Assembly (NCBI RefSeq): GCF_034424375.1
Contig: NZ_CP139965.1
Location: forward strand, 3,534,001-3,598,000
From: Paraburkholderia kururiensis
GTDB taxonomy: Bacteria; Pseudomonadota; Gammaproteobacteria; Burkholderiales; Burkholderiaceae
DNA length: 64,000 bases
Direction: 5' to 3'
This document shows positions 47,286 through 57,268 of the stretch, in pieces; the first letter of the stretch is position 1, and each line of letters opens with the position of its first letter. The notes under the pieces were generated by a model, which was not told the origin of the DNA, ran no database searches, and saw only the letters and a program-made list of their open reading frames with translations. Both the position numbers and the translations under genes were made by a program.

Positions 47286-48500
47286 ATGTTCTGGGAGAAG
47301 AAGCTGGCGCAGTGGGTGCAGGAAGTACGGGACAAGGCGAACCTGCCGGCGCGTCTCGTGCTCTGGGACGGACAACAACACGACTTCGGCAACTTCGCGG
47401 CGCCACAGGTCACGCTGAAGGTCAACAGCGCGTCGGCGCTGCCGCTTCTGCTCGAACCGAGCCTCGACAACCTCGGCGAAGCGTATGTGAAGGGCAAGAT
47501 CGACATCGAGGGCAAGCTCTCGGACATCATCAACATCGGCTATTCGCTGGCACGAAGCACGGTCACCAATGCGAGCAAGCTCGCCCGCGTGCGCCGCTAC
47601 TTCAACCACACGAAGGCGTCGGACAAGAAAGCGATCCAGTATCACTACGACGTCTCGAACGAGTTCTACAAGCTGTGGCTCGACGAGAACATGGTCTATT
47701 CGTGCGCCTATTTCGAGAACGGCAACGAAGATCTGGGCACCGCGCAGCTCAAGAAGATCGACCACATTCTCACCAAGATCCAGTTGCAGCCGGGCCAGCG
47801 TCTGCTCGACATCGGCTGCGGCTGGGGCGCACTCGTGTTGCGCGCCGCGCAGAAGTTCGGCGCCAACTGTGTGGGCGTCACGCTCTCGCAAAACCAGTTC
47901 GACCTTGCCACCGAACGCGTGAAGGCCGCCGGCCTCTCGGACCGCATCGAGATCCGCCTGCAGGACTATCGCGACGTGGAGGGCCAGTTCGATCGCATCA
48001 CGAGCGTCGGCATGTTCGAACACGTGGGGCGCAAGAACCTGCCCGGCTATTTCCGCAAGATGCACGACCTGCTCACCGACGAAGGTATCGCGATGAATCA
48101 CGGCATCACGTCGTCGGATGCGGATAGCGGCGAGACCTCGCTGGGCGGCGGCGAATTCATCGACCGCTACGTGTTTCCAGACGGCGAACTCCCGCACATC
48201 GGCCTCGTGCTCGAATCGATGCAGCGCGGCGGGCTGGAAGCAATTGACGCCGAGAGCCTGCGCCGTCACTATGCGCACACCCTCGACATCTGGGCGGAGC
48301 GGTTCGAAACGCACGCGGAAGAAGCGCGAAAGCTCGTGGACGACGAGAAATTCCGCATCTGGCGCGTGTATCTGGCGGGCTGCGCCTACGCGTTCGAACA
48401 CGACGACGTGTCGCTCTTCCAGGTGGTGTGCCGCAAGGCCGGACGCAGCGCGAAAACGCTGCCGTGGTCGCGCCGCTACATGTACGAAAAGCCGCTGTAA
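47286..48500 (+). CDS. cfa: Cyclopropane-fatty-acyl-phospholipid synthase
   Basis: SAM-dependent enzyme that converts unsaturated phospholipid chains to cyclopropane; 404 residues. The N-terminal lipid-binding part (1-120) precedes the SAM motif LLDIGCGWGALVL at ~173-185. YHYDVSNEFYKLWLDENMVYSCAYF is a family hallmark. The active-site Cys is in YLAGCAYAF near the C-terminus. A GGAG site precedes the ATG. Confidence 0.95.
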   Translation: MFWEKKLAQWVQEVRDKANLPARLVLWDGQQHDFGNFAAPQVTLKVNSASALPLLLEPSLDNLGEAYVKGKIDIEGKLSDIINIGYSLARSTVTNASKLARVRRYFNHTKASDKKAIQYHYDVSNEFYKLWLDENMVYSCAYFENGNEDLGTAQLKKIDHILTKIQLQPGQRLLDIGCGWGALVLRAAQKFGANCVGVTLSQNQFDLATERVKAAGLSDRIEIRLQDYRDVEGQFDRITSVGMFEHVGRKNLPGYFRKMHDLLTDEGIAMNHGITSSDADSGETSLGGGEFIDRYVFPDGELPHIGLVLESMQRGGLEAIDAESLRRHYAHTLDIWAERFETHAEEARKLVDDEKFRIWRVYLAGCAYAFEHDDVSLFQVVCRKAGRSAKTLPWSRRYMYEKPL

Positions 48501-48589
48501 GCACTTCGCCGGCGCTGCATAGGCGCTCGCAAGGATGGCCGCCGTGCCGCAGACGCACGGCGGCGCCCAGGAAACACCGACAGGATTAG

Positions 48590-49828
48590 ATGAACGAAGG
48601 CGCTGCACCGGCCGCTCACGAGCCCAACGCAATCGACGCTACCGCGCCGTGCGAAAGCACCGCGGAAAGTGCCGCGGACGGTGGTCCCGCGCAGCAGTTC
48701 GACCTCTTCGGCGAGCCGCTGCCGCCGCAAAATGCGGCTCAGCCGGCGGCTTCATCCGCCACGCAGACCGGGGCTTCGGCTTCCACCACACCGAAAAAGT
48801 CGCGCGGGCGCGCCGCCGTGCTGGCTGCGCCGCCCAACGACGACGTGCTCAACATCGCCCGCACGTTGCCCGGCGAAGTGCATCTCGGCACGTCGTCGTG
48901 GTCGTTTCCCGGCTGGAAGGGCATTGTGTACGGCGACGAGTACAGCAACTCGAAGCTCTCGCGCGACGGTCTCGCCGCCTACGGCGCACACCCGCTGCTG
49001 CGCACCGTGAGTATCGATCGCTCGTTCTATGCGCCGCTCACCGTTGCTGACTATCTGCGGTACGCACAGCAGGTGCCCGACACGTTTCGCTTCATCGTGA
49101 AGTGCCCGGCGCTGATTACCGACGCCGTGGTGCGCGGAGAGCGCGGCGAGCCGGTCGAGGCGAATCCGTGCTTTCTGAATGCACAACTCGCCATCGACGA
49201 ATTCGTACGGCCGTGTCTTGAGGGGCTTGGCGTGCGAGCCGGGGCGCTCGTGTTCCAGTTTCCGCCGCTGCCCGACGCGCTGCTTGCCGATCCGGCCGGC
49301 TTCATCGAGCGGCTCTCGGCGTTCCTCGCCGCGCTGCCGCCGCTACCCGCCGCCGAGCCCGCCGTGGGCCCCGGACCGTGCTACGCGGTCGAAATTCGCG
49401 ACGCCAGCCTGCTGACACCGCGCTTCATCCGCGCGCTGCGCGCCGCGGGCGTGCGATATTGCGTCGGGCTGCACGCTCGCATGCCTGACCCGTTGCGGCA
49501 GGCGGCGGCGCTCGCGCTGCTGGACGGCGACACGCCCGCCGGTCCGCTGATCGTGCGCTGGAGCCTGCACAGCGGCTTCAAGTACGAGCAGGCGAAGGCG
49601 AAATACGAGCCGTTCGACAAGCTCGTCGACGAAGATCCGTACACGCGCCAGGCGCTCGCCGAGCTGGCCGCGCGCTATGCGATTGCGGGCCAGCCGGTAC
49701 TGATCGCGACGAACAACAAGGCGGAAGGCTCGGCGCCGCTTACGTGCATTGAACTCGCTCGCGAGATCGGCGCGGCGTGCACGAGGATGCGCGAAGAGGA
49801 AGGAGAAAAAGGAGTCGAGGCAACCTGA
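48590..49828 (+). CDS. DUF72 domain protein
   Basis: Protein of 412 residues with a TIM-barrel-like DUF72 domain (about 95-395): HLGTSSWSFPGWKGIVY, FRFIVKCPALITD and WSLHSGFKYEQAK. The first ~90 residues are Ala/Pro/Thr-rich and probably disordered. A conserved arginine/aspartate set suggests an enzyme, but no reaction is known for the family. It follows cfa by 89 bp on the same strand and may be co-transcribed. Confidence 0.88.
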   Translation: MNEGAAPAAHEPNAIDATAPCESTAESAADGGPAQQFDLFGEPLPPQNAAQPAASSATQTGASASTTPKKSRGRAAVLAAPPNDDVLNIARTLPGEVHLGTSSWSFPGWKGIVYGDEYSNSKLSRDGLAAYGAHPLLRTVSIDRSFYAPLTVADYLRYAQQVPDTFRFIVKCPALITDAVVRGERGEPVEANPCFLNAQLAIDEFVRPCLEGLGVRAGALVFQFPPLPDALLADPAGFIERLSAFLAALPPLPAAEPAVGPGPCYAVEIRDASLLTPRFIRALRAAGVRYCVGLHARMPDPLRQAAALALLDGDTPAGPLIVRWSLHSGFKYEQAKAKYEPFDKLVDEDPYTRQALAELAARYAIAGQPVLIATNNKAEGSAPLTCIELAREIGAACTRMREEEGEKGVEAT

Positions 49829-49868
49829 GGGGGATTGGCGAAGAGGCGCCAGGCGCCGCGCGTGCCCT

Positions 49869-49904
49869 CGCACAGCGGCGCGGCGCCCGGCGCGCCGCTG
49901 TGCG
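49869..49904. terminator. GC-rich hairpin between DUF72 and msrA
   Basis: GCACAGCGGCGCG-type arms at 49869-49882 and 49891-49904 pair perfectly over 14 bp with an 8-nt loop. There is no T-run. It lies between two convergent genes and could act on either strand. Confidence 0.55.
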
Positions 49905-49913
49905 GCTCACGCC

Positions 49914-50462
49914 TCACGCCCCGCGCATGCGGTGCGCGAACTTCTGCCGGAACTTGGCCACCTTCGGCGCCACCACGAACGCGCAGTAACCCTGCTCGGG
50001 ATGCTGCGCGAAGTAGTTCTGGTGATAAGCCTCAGCCGGCCAGTAATTGCCCTCAAGCGGCAGCACCTGCGTGACGATCTGCCCGTCGTAGACGCCTTCG
50101 GCCGCCAGTTCGCGAATGGCCTGCAATGCGGTTTCGCGCTGCGCCTCTGAATGCGTGAAGATCACCGACCGGTACTGCGTGCCGACGTCGTTACCCTGGC
50201 GATTCAGCTGCGTCGGGTCGTGGATCGCAAAGAAGATGTCGAGGATGTCGCGATAGCCGATTTTCGACGGGTCGAACTGCACTTTCACGACTTCCGCGTG
50301 TCCGGTATTGCCGTCACAGACCTGCTCGTACGACGGCTGGTCGACGTGCCCGCCCGCGTAACCGGACTCCACCGCCACCACGCCGTCGACGTCCAGAAAC
50401 ACCGCTTCGAGGCACCAGAAACATCCGCCGCCGAGGGTGGCGGTTTCAACTGCCTGACTCAT
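49914..50462 (-). CDS. msrA: Peptide methionine sulfoxide reductase A
   Basis: Repairs methionine-S-sulfoxide; 182 residues. The catalytic Cys is in GGGCFWCLEAVF at ~12-23, and GYAGGHVDQPSYEQVCDGNTGHAE follows in parts. A candidate resolving Cys is in QGYCAF near the C-terminus. AGGAGG-like purines (minus strand) precede the ATG at 50462. Confidence 0.96.
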   Translation of the reverse strand: MSQAVETATLGGGCFWCLEAVFLDVDGVVAVESGYAGGHVDQPSYEQVCDGNTGHAEVVKVQFDPSKIGYRDILDIFFAIHDPTQLNRQGNDVGTQYRSVIFTHSEAQRETALQAIRELAAEGVYDGQIVTQVLPLEGNYWPAEAYHQNYFAQHPEQGYCAFVVAPKVAKFRQKFAHRMRGA

Positions 50463-50637
50463 GGAATTCCTCCTTGGATAGTCCGCGCCGCGCCCGCTGC
50501 AAGCGGCTGCACGCACGCGAATGACGCTAGAATGGGGGCAATTCACGCGTTTTCTACATGACCTTCGCTCCAGTTTTCGTCCTGCCGGCGCCCGCCCCGC
50601 TATCGCCCGTGCTCGTTGCTACGGAGACCGTACCGCG

Positions 50638-51150
50638 ATGACGCACCGCGCCAAAGCCCCCAATTTCGACGACAAGGCGTTCCGCCACGCGCTCGGCCAG
50701 TTCGCCACGGGCGTAACCGTCATCACCACGCGCGCGCCGTCGGGCCAGCTGATCGGCATTACCGCGAGTTCGTTCAATTCGGTGTCGCTGAATCCGCCGC
50801 TCGTGCTGTGGAGCCTCGCGACGCGTTCGGCGTCGATGCCGGTGTTCCAGACGAACAGCCATTATGTGGTGAATGTGCTTGCAGCATCACAACTCGATCT
50901 CTGCAAGCGCTTCGCCACCGTAAAGGGCGACCGCTTCGAGGGCGTGGCGCATGCGGCCGGCGACACCGGCATGCCGGTGCTCGAAGGTGCGCTCGCCTGG
51001 TTCGAATGCCACAACCGCAGCCGCTACGAGGAAGGCGACCACGTGATCTTCGTGGGTGAAGTGGAGCGCTGCGGCGTACGCGAGGGCGCCGGAGAAGTGT
51101 CGCCGCTCGTGTTCCATAACGGCGGCTTTCATCGGATCGAGCCGCTCTGA
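50638..51150 (+). CDS. Flavin reductase family protein
   Basis: FMN-binding split-barrel protein of 170 residues. FRHALGQFATGVTVITT, GITASSFNSVSLNPPLV and FECHNRSRYEEGDHVIFVGEV are typical of the NAD(P)H:flavin oxidoreductases that supply two-component monooxygenases. No oxygenase partner is adjacent, so its partner is unknown. The ATG at 50638 gives the usual family length. Confidence 0.9.
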   Translation: MTHRAKAPNFDDKAFRHALGQFATGVTVITTRAPSGQLIGITASSFNSVSLNPPLVLWSLATRSASMPVFQTNSHYVVNVLAASQLDLCKRFATVKGDRFEGVAHAAGDTGMPVLEGALAWFECHNRSRYEEGDHVIFVGEVERCGVREGAGEVSPLVFHNGGFHRIEPL

Positions 51151-51226
51151 CGATCGCCCCGCGGCTCAGCCTACAAAAGCGGGCGCGCTCGCATCGGAAT
51201 CAGAAACGCCGGCCATCGGCACGCCG

Positions 51227-51733
51227 TCACGAACCGCCCGCCTTCCCTGCGGCGCGCGCCACCAGATCCACCGGCACGCCGGTATCGTCCTTCAGCGTCT
51301 GCAGCACGATGTTCGAACGGATGTCCATGACGCCTGGCGCGTTGTAGAGCTTGTTCAGTACGAAGTCCGAGTAATGCTTGAGGTTGTGAGCCAGCACGCG
51401 CAGCAGGTAATGCGTCTCGCCGGTCACCACGTACGCGCCCACTACCTCGGGCCAGTCGCGCAGCGCCTGCGCGAACCGTTCGTGCCAGTTCTGCTGGTCG
51501 TTGCGCATGGACACCTGGACGAACGCCTCCAGCTCGAAACCGAGCACCTCGCGATTCAGGCACGCGCGGTAGCGCTCGATCACACCCTGCTCCTCCAGCA
51601 GGCGCAATCGCCTCAGGCACGCGGACGGCGACAGTGAAATGCGGTCCGCCAGGTCCAGGTTGCTGATTCTGCCCTCGTTCTGAAGTACCGCCAGAATGCG
51701 GCAATCCGTGGCGTCGAGCGAGATTGCGTTCAT
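51227..51733 (-). CDS. kynR: Lrp/AsnC-family regulator, probable KynR
   Basis: Regulator of 168 residues. The N-terminal helix-turn-helix reads [42 protein letters not shown] across ~8-50 (key part [19 protein letters not shown]), followed by the RAM ligand-binding domain. It is divergent from kynB with 160 bp between. In Pseudomonas and Burkholderia the regulator in this place, KynR, activates the kyn operon with kynurenine. The name rests on context plus family. Confidence 0.87.
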   Translation of the reverse strand: MNAISLDATDCRILAVLQNEGRISNLDLADRISLSPSACLRRLRLLEEQGVIERYRACLNREVLGFELEAFVQVSMRNDQQNWHERFAQALRDWPEVVGAYVVTGETHYLLRVLAHNLKHYSDFVLNKLYNAPGVMDIRSNIVLQTLKDDTGVPVDLVARAAGKAGGS

Positions 51734-51771
51734 TTTCGGTCTCCCTTTCCGCTTTCCATCAAATTATGTTC

Positions 51772-51787
51772 CAACGGCACCCCGTTG
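51772..51787. promoter_or_regulatory. Inverted repeat between kynR and kynB
   Basis: CAACGG, 4 bp, CCGTTG is a perfect 6-4-6 dyad near the start of kynR and about 107 bp before kynB. The surrounding bases are AT-rich for this genome. It is a candidate KynR site; Lrp proteins bind degenerate dyads, so the call is tentative. Confidence 0.4.
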
Positions 51788-51893
51788 CGGTGATTTTTTT
51801 GCAAGCACATTTCGTGACAGGGCACCTATCATTCAAAGGATCAGCCCGCCGCGGCGCGGCGAGTTCACGACCACTTGCAGGACATCCGCAGAC

Positions 51894-52535
51894 ATGGACG
51901 CGCTTTGGGACATTTCTCCGCCCGTCGGACCGCAAACGCCGGTATGGCCGGGCGACACGCCGGTCGGCATCGAGCGCGTGTGGCGCATGGAGTCGGGCTC
52001 GCCGGTGAATGTCGGCCGGCTCACGTTCTCGCCGCACACCGGCGCGCACGCCGACGCGCCCCTGCACTACGACGCGCACGGCGCCCCGATTGGCGAGGTG
52101 CCGCTCGACGCCTATCTCGGCCCGTGCCGCGTGATCCATTGCATCGGCGCGGCGCCGCTCGTGACGCCGGAACACGTCGCAGCGGCACTCGCTGACGGCA
52201 TGCCGCCGCGCGTGCTGCTGCGCACCTGGCAGCGCGCGCCGGTTGCCGAATGGGACAGCCGTTTTTGCGCCGTGGCGCCGCAGACCGTCGATCTGCTCGC
52301 CTCGCACGGCGTGAAGCTGATCGGCATCGACACCCCTTCGCTCGACCCGCAGGACTCCAGGACCATGGATTCGCACGGCCGCATTCGCGCACATCGCATG
52401 GCGATTCTGGAAGGCCTCGTGCTCGACGCGGTGGAACCCGGCGACTACGAGCTGATCGCGCTGCCGCTGCGCCTCGCCACGTTGGACGCAAGCCCCGTGC
52501 GCGCCGTGCTGCGCGCGCTGCCACGCCAAGCCTGA
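51894..52535 (+). CDS. kynB: Arylformamidase (kynurenine formamidase)
   Basis: Hydrolyses N-formylkynurenine to kynurenine, the second step of tryptophan breakdown; 213 residues. It has the cyclase-family metal motif [13 protein letters not shown] and the [12 protein letters not shown] stretch. The start [10 protein letters not shown] matches the family. It is the first gene of kynB-kynU-kynA. Confidence 0.96.
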   Translation: MDALWDISPPVGPQTPVWPGDTPVGIERVWRMESGSPVNVGRLTFSPHTGAHADAPLHYDAHGAPIGEVPLDAYLGPCRVIHCIGAAPLVTPEHVAAALADGMPPRVLLRTWQRAPVAEWDSRFCAVAPQTVDLLASHGVKLIGIDTPSLDPQDSRTMDSHGRIRAHRMAILEGLVLDAVEPGDYELIALPLRLATLDASPVRAVLRALPRQA

Positions 52536-52612
52536 GGCCGCAGGCGCTTCAGCGATGTCTCGCGTCGCCTGAGCCGGCGCCGGCCCGACCCTTTTCTTTC
52601 GACTGGAGCACC

Positions 52613-53863
52613 ATGAAACACCGTGAAGAAGCCCTGGCGCTGGACCGCGCCGACCCGCTTGCACCGCTGCGCGACCAGTTCGCGCTCGCACCGGACACTA
52701 TCTACCTCGACGGCAACTCGCTGGGCGTGCCGCCGAAGGCGGCCGCCGCCCGCGCGCAGCAGGTGATCGGCGCCGAATGGGGCGAGGGACTCATTCGCAG
52801 CTGGAACGCCGCGGGTTGGTTCGCGCTGCCGCGCCGGCTCGGCAACAAGCTGGCGCCGTTGATCGGCGCGGCCGAAGACGAAGTGGTGGTCACCGACACC
52901 ATCTCCATCAACCTCTTCAAGGTGCTCTCGGCGGCGCTGCGGCTGCAAGACGCGCGCGATCCGGGCCGTCGCGTGATCGTGTCGGAGCGTTCGAATTTCC
53001 CGAGCGATCTGTACATCGCGCAGGGGCTCATCGAGCAGCTCGATCGCGGCTATGAACTGCGCCTCGTCGACGACCCCGCCGAGCTGCCCGAGGCCATCGG
53101 CAGCGACACGGCCGTCGCGATGATCACGCACGTGAACTACCGCACGGGCTACATGCACGACATGGCCGCGCTCACGCAGCTGATTCACCAGAGCGGCGCG
53201 CTCGCGCTGTGGGACCTCGCGCATTCGGCGGGCGCCGTGCCGGTCGATCTCAACGGCGTCGCCGCCGATTACGCCGTGGGCTGCACCTACAAGTACCTCA
53301 ACGGCGGCCCCGGCTCGCCGGCCTTCGTCTGGGTACCGAAGCGCCATCAGGACGCGTTCTCGCAACCGCTCTCGGGCTGGTGGGGGCACCGCGCGCCGTT
53401 CCAGATGGACCCGGTGTACCAGCCCGGTCCGGGCATCGGTCGCTATCTGTGCGGCACGCAGCCGATGGTCTCGATGGCGCTCGTCGAGTGCGGGCTCGAC
53501 GTGTTCCTGCAAACCGGCATGCACGAGATTCGCCGCAAGTCGCTCGCGCTCACGGACCTCTTCATCGACCTCGTCGAATCGCGCTGCGCCGGCCACGCGC
53601 TGCATCTCGTGACGCCGCGCGCGCACACTCAGCGCGGCTCGCACGTGAGCTTCGCGCATCCGCACGGCTACGAGGTGATGCAGGCGCTGATCGCGCGCAA
53701 CGTGATCGGCGACTATCGCGAGCCGCACGTGCTGCGCTTCGGCTTCACGCCGCTTTATCTGCGCTACGTGGATGTGTGGGACGCCGTGGAAACGCTGCGC
53801 GACGTGCTGGAAAGCGAAAGCTGGCGCGCGCCCGAATTTGCCGCACGCGGCGCCGTGACCTGA
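52613..53863 (+). CDS. kynU: Kynureninase
   Basis: PLP enzyme that splits kynurenine to anthranilate and alanine; 416 residues. [42 protein letters not shown] and the PLP lysine in [16 protein letters not shown] are all visible. The ATG at 52613 follows a GGAG site. kynA starts 10 bp after its stop. Confidence 0.97.
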   Translation: MKHREEALALDRADPLAPLRDQFALAPDTIYLDGNSLGVPPKAAAARAQQVIGAEWGEGLIRSWNAAGWFALPRRLGNKLAPLIGAAEDEVVVTDTISINLFKVLSAALRLQDARDPGRRVIVSERSNFPSDLYIAQGLIEQLDRGYELRLVDDPAELPEAIGSDTAVAMITHVNYRTGYMHDMAALTQLIHQSGALALWDLAHSAGAVPVDLNGVAADYAVGCTYKYLNGGPGSPAFVWVPKRHQDAFSQPLSGWWGHRAPFQMDPVYQPGPGIGRYLCGTQPMVSMALVECGLDVFLQTGMHEIRRKSLALTDLFIDLVESRCAGHALHLVTPRAHTQRGSHVSFAHPHGYEVMQALIARNVIGDYREPHVLRFGFTPLYLRYVDVWDAVETLRDVLESESWRAPEFAARGAVT

Positions 53864-53873
53864 GGAGACAGCG

Positions 53874-54854
53874 ATGACCGATCACATGGAAGTGCCGGGC
53901 GAACCGGTCGAGCGGGTCGACGAGCAGCGCGGCGGCTGTCCGTTCGGACATGGCGCAGCGGGCCCGCACGGCTCCGAAGTCAAGCACGCGGGGCACGCCG
54001 GACACGTCGTGCCCGAAGCGCCGTCAGCGGGCGATGCCGGCTGGCACAGCGCCCAGCTCGATTTCTCGAAGTCGATGAGCTACGGCGATTACCTTTCGCT
54101 CGACCCGATTCTCTCTGCGCAGCATCCGCTCTCGCCGGACCACAACGAGATGCTGTTCATCATCCAGCATCAGACGAGCGAACTGTGGATGAAGCTCGCG
54201 CTCTACGAACTGCGCGCGGCGCTTGCCTGCGTGCACCGCGACGACCTGCCGCCCGCGTTCAAAATGCTCGCGCGCGTGTCGCGCGTCTTCGAGCAGTTGG
54301 TCCAGGCGTGGAACGTTCTCGCCACCATGACGCCCTCGGAGTACACGGCGATGCGGCCGTACCTGGGCGCGTCGTCGGGATTCCAGTCGTATCAGTACCG
54401 GCTGCTCGAATTTCTGCTCGGCAACAAGAACGACCAGATGCTCAAGCCGCACGCGCACCGGCCCGATGTCTTCGCGCAGGTGCAGGCCGCGCTCGAAGCG
54501 CCGTCGTTCTATGACGAAGTGGTGTGCCTGCTCGCCCGCCGCGGCTTTCCGATTGCGCAGGAGCGGCTCGAGCGCGACTGGACGCAGCCGACGGCGCACG
54601 ATGCGTCGGTGGAAGCCGCCTGGCTCGAGGTGTATCGCGATCCGTCGCGACATTGGGACCTGTACGAGATGGCCGAGGAGTTGGTGGATCTCGAGGACGC
54701 GTTTCGCCAGTGGCGCTTCCGTCACATGACGACGGTGGAGCGGATCATCGGCTTCAAGCAGGGCACGGGCGGCACGAACGGCGCGCCGTATCTGCGCAAA
54801 ATGCTGGACGTGGTGCTGTTTCCCGAGCTTTGGCACGTCAGGACGGTTTTGTAG
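53874..54854 (+). CDS. kynA: Tryptophan 2,3-dioxygenase
   Basis: Heme enzyme that opens the tryptophan ring to N-formylkynurenine; 326 residues. The catalytic part begins at [18 protein letters not shown] (about residue 65) and includes [19 protein letters not shown] and [14 protein letters not shown]. The first ~60 residues are an extra segment rich in Gly and His with one GGCPFGHG motif, variable in the family. It is the last gene of the kyn operon; the gene order is unusual relative to pathway order but normal for this group. Confidence 0.96.
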   Translation: MTDHMEVPGEPVERVDEQRGGCPFGHGAAGPHGSEVKHAGHAGHVVPEAPSAGDAGWHSAQLDFSKSMSYGDYLSLDPILSAQHPLSPDHNEMLFIIQHQTSELWMKLALYELRAALACVHRDDLPPAFKMLARVSRVFEQLVQAWNVLATMTPSEYTAMRPYLGASSGFQSYQYRLLEFLLGNKNDQMLKPHAHRPDVFAQVQAALEAPSFYDEVVCLLARRGFPIAQERLERDWTQPTAHDASVEAAWLEVYRDPSRHWDLYEMAEELVDLEDAFRQWRFRHMTTVERIIGFKQGTGGTNGAPYLRKMLDVVLFPELWHVRTVL

Positions 54855-54929
54855 CGTGCCGTGTCGCGCCGCGCGGCGCGGCGCGGCGCGGCGCGACGTT
54901 TGTGCATCAAGCTGGGCGCGACATGAAAA

Positions 54930-54960
54930 AAGGCGTGCCGGGTTCGTCCCGGCACGCCTT
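54930..54960. terminator. Terminator between kynA and purM
   Basis: AAGGCGTGCCGGG, 5-nt loop, CCCGGCACGCCTT: a perfect 13-bp stem. A run of A on the plus-strand left side gives a T-run for minus-strand transcripts, so it terminates purM best and may also end the kyn transcript. Confidence 0.88.
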
Positions 54961-55011
54961 CCTGTTTATGGTTCCTGACGCTACAGGCTGCTTAGGGCAG
55001 GGGCAGCCCGC

Positions 55012-56067
55012 TTAGACCACCACCGTCTGCGCTTCGCCCGCGGCGCTCTCGCGCACGAAGCCGATCTTCCAGACCTGCTCGCCCGCAGCCGACAGCAGGC
55101 CGATGGCCTTGTCGGCATCCGCTGCCGCAACGACGACTGCCATGCCGATCCCGCAGTTGAACACGCGGTGCATTTCAGCATCGGCCACGCCGCCGTGCTT
55201 TTGCAGCCACGAGAAGAGCGGCGGCAGCGGCCATGCGCGGTGGTCGAGTTCGGCCGTGAGTCCTTCGCGCAGCACGCGCGGAATGTTCTCGACGAGCCCG
55301 CCGCCCGTGATGTGCGCCATGCCCTTCACCGGCAGTTGTTCCATCAGCGAGAGGAGCGGCTTCACATAGATGCGCGTGGGTGCCATCAGCGCGTCGGCGA
55401 GCGACCGGCCGTCGAAGTCGGCGGAAAGGTCCGGCTGCGCGCGCTCGATAACCTTGCGCACGAGCGAAAAACCGTTCGAATGGATGCCGCTCGACGCGAG
55501 GCCCAGCACGACGTCGCCCGGCGTGATCGTGCTGCCGTCGATGATCTTGCTCTTTTCCACTGCGCCGACCGCAAAGCCCGCGAGGTCGTATTCGCCGTCC
55601 GGGTACATGCCCGGCATTTCGGCCGTCTCACCGCCGATCAACGCGCAACCCGCCAGCTCGCAGCCGTAGGCAATGCCCTTCACGACCGTCGCGGCCGTGC
55701 CCACTTCGAGCTTGCCGCAGGCGAAATAGTCGAGGAAGAACAGCGGTTCGGCGCCCTGCACCAGAATGTCGTTGACGCTCATGGCCACGAGGTCCTGGCC
55801 CACGGTGTCGTGTTTGTTCAGATGGAATGCGAGCTTGAGCTTGGTGCCCACGCCGTCGGTGCCGGACACGAGCACCGGCTCGCGGTACTTCTTCGGCACC
55901 TCGAAAAGCGCACCGAATCCGCCGATGCCGGCGAGCACGCCGTCGCGCATCGTCTTCCTGGCAAAGGGCTTGATCGCGTCGACGAGGGCGTCGCCTGCGT
56001 CGATGTCCACGCCGGCATCGCGATACGACAGTCCCTGGGCGTTCGGGTCGGATTTCGGTTGATTCAT
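55012..56067 (-). CDS. purM: Phosphoribosylformylglycinamidine cyclo-ligase
   Basis: Closes the imidazole ring (AIR synthetase) in purine synthesis; 351 residues. Typical text: [47 protein letters not shown], and [17 protein letters not shown]. Divergent from the AI-2E transporter gene with shared promoter DNA. Confidence 0.97.
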   Translation of the reverse strand: MNQPKSDPNAQGLSYRDAGVDIDAGDALVDAIKPFARKTMRDGVLAGIGGFGALFEVPKKYREPVLVSGTDGVGTKLKLAFHLNKHDTVGQDLVAMSVNDILVQGAEPLFFLDYFACGKLEVGTAATVVKGIAYGCELAGCALIGGETAEMPGMYPDGEYDLAGFAVGAVEKSKIIDGSTITPGDVVLGLASSGIHSNGFSLVRKVIERAQPDLSADFDGRSLADALMAPTRIYVKPLLSLMEQLPVKGMAHITGGGLVENIPRVLREGLTAELDHRAWPLPPLFSWLQKHGGVADAEMHRVFNCGIGMAVVVAAADADKAIGLLSAAGEQVWKIGFVRESAAGEAQTVVV

Positions 56068-56086
56068 GGGGAAGAGCGAGAAGGTC

Positions 56087-56105
56087 GGTAAAATGCGATT
56101 TTACC
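56087..56105. promoter_or_regulatory. Palindromic divergent -10 element for purM and the AI-2E transporter gene
   Basis: GGTAAAAT, GCG, ATTTTACC is a perfect 8-3-8 palindrome. Each strand reads TAAAAT as a -10 hexamer, one for each divergent gene, so the two promoters overlap. It could also be a repressor site. Confidence 0.5.
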
Positions 56106-56159
56106 CGATGCCGGCCGCCTGGCTGAATTCGCCTGTCCGACCACCTTGGGAAAACAACC

Positions 56160-57236
56160 TTGTCGCAGAACTCCCCGATTTTCACGCCATACCAGCGCCA
56201 GGCCTTCATCTGGGCCGCGCTCGCCATGGCCTTCGGCATCGTGCTGTGGCTCCTGCGGCCGGTGCTCACGCCGTTCCTGCTCGGCGCGATTCTCGCTTAC
56301 ATCCTGCAGCCGGGCGTGGCCTGGCTCGTGCGCCATCGCGTGCCGCGCGGGCTTGCCGCCCTGCTCATGATGCTGCTGTTCGCGCTCGTCATCACGCTGC
56401 TCGTCGTGCTGGTGCTCGCCGTCGTGCAAAACGAGGTGCCGCAGCTGAAGCAGCAGGTGCCGGCGCTTTTCGCACATCTGCACGACTGGCTGCAGCCGAA
56501 GCTCGCGCTGCTGGGCCTCGCCAATCCGCTCGATTTCGCGAGCCTGCGCGACACGGTGATGGGGCAGCTCGAAGGCAGCGCGCAGTCCGTGGCGCTCGCT
56601 GCATGGGCCTCCATTCGCACCAGCGGCAACGTCATGATTTCCGTGATCGGCAACGTGGTCATGGTGCCGCTCGTGCTGTTCTATCTGCTCTACGACTGGA
56701 ACGCGATGATCGGCCGCGTGCAGGGCTTCATTCCGCGCCGCTGGCTCGGGCGCACCAGCGAACTCGTGAGTGAAATGGACCGCATGCTTTCGCAGTACCT
56801 GCGCGGCCAGTTGCTCGTGATGGTCGTGCTCGCGGCGTACTACGCCATTGCGCTCAGCATCGCGCGGTTCGAGATCGCGCTGCCCGTGGGCGTCTTCACG
56901 GGGCTCGCCGTGTTCATTCCGTACGTGGGGTACGCGACGGGCCTCGGCCTCGCGCTCATCGCCGCGCTGCTCCAGTTCGGCGACTGGTACGGCTTCGGCG
57001 CCGTAGCCCTGATCTACGGCGTCGGGCAGATTCTCGAAGGCTTCTTTCTGACGCCGCGGCTCGTGGGCGAGCGCATCGGCTTGCATCCGCTCGCCGTCAT
57101 CTTCGCGTTGCTCGCGTTCGGACAGCTGTTCGGCTTCTTCGGCGTGCTGATCGCGCTGCCCGTGAGCGCCGTGCTTGCCGTGGCGCTGCGCGAACTGCGC
57201 CGCGGGTACCTCGCCAGCGCGCTCTACAAGAACTGA
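56160..57236 (+). CDS. AI-2E family transporter (PerM-like)
   Basis: Inner-membrane protein of 358 residues with about eight helices. The N-terminal pair of helices (ALAMAFGIVLWLLRPVLTPF, ALLMMLLFALVITLLVVL) and the C-terminal GVGQILEGFFLTPRLVG and FFGVLIALPVSAVLAV are family features. It starts at TTG (MSQNSPIFTPYQ), with no good alternative. The substrate is not established for this PerM-type group; it heads the run to panB. Confidence 0.9.
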   Translation: MSQNSPIFTPYQRQAFIWAALAMAFGIVLWLLRPVLTPFLLGAILAYILQPGVAWLVRHRVPRGLAALLMMLLFALVITLLVVLVLAVVQNEVPQLKQQVPALFAHLHDWLQPKLALLGLANPLDFASLRDTVMGQLEGSAQSVALAAWASIRTSGNVMISVIGNVVMVPLVLFYLLYDWNAMIGRVQGFIPRRWLGRTSELVSEMDRMLSQYLRGQLLVMVVLAAYYAIALSIARFEIALPVGVFTGLAVFIPYVGYATGLGLALIAALLQFGDWYGFGAVALIYGVGQILEGFFLTPRLVGERIGLHPLAVIFALLAFGQLFGFFGVLIALPVSAVLAVALRELRRGYLASALYKN

Positions 57237-57268
57237 TATCCGATACCGCATTTCGCTTTTATCCGACT

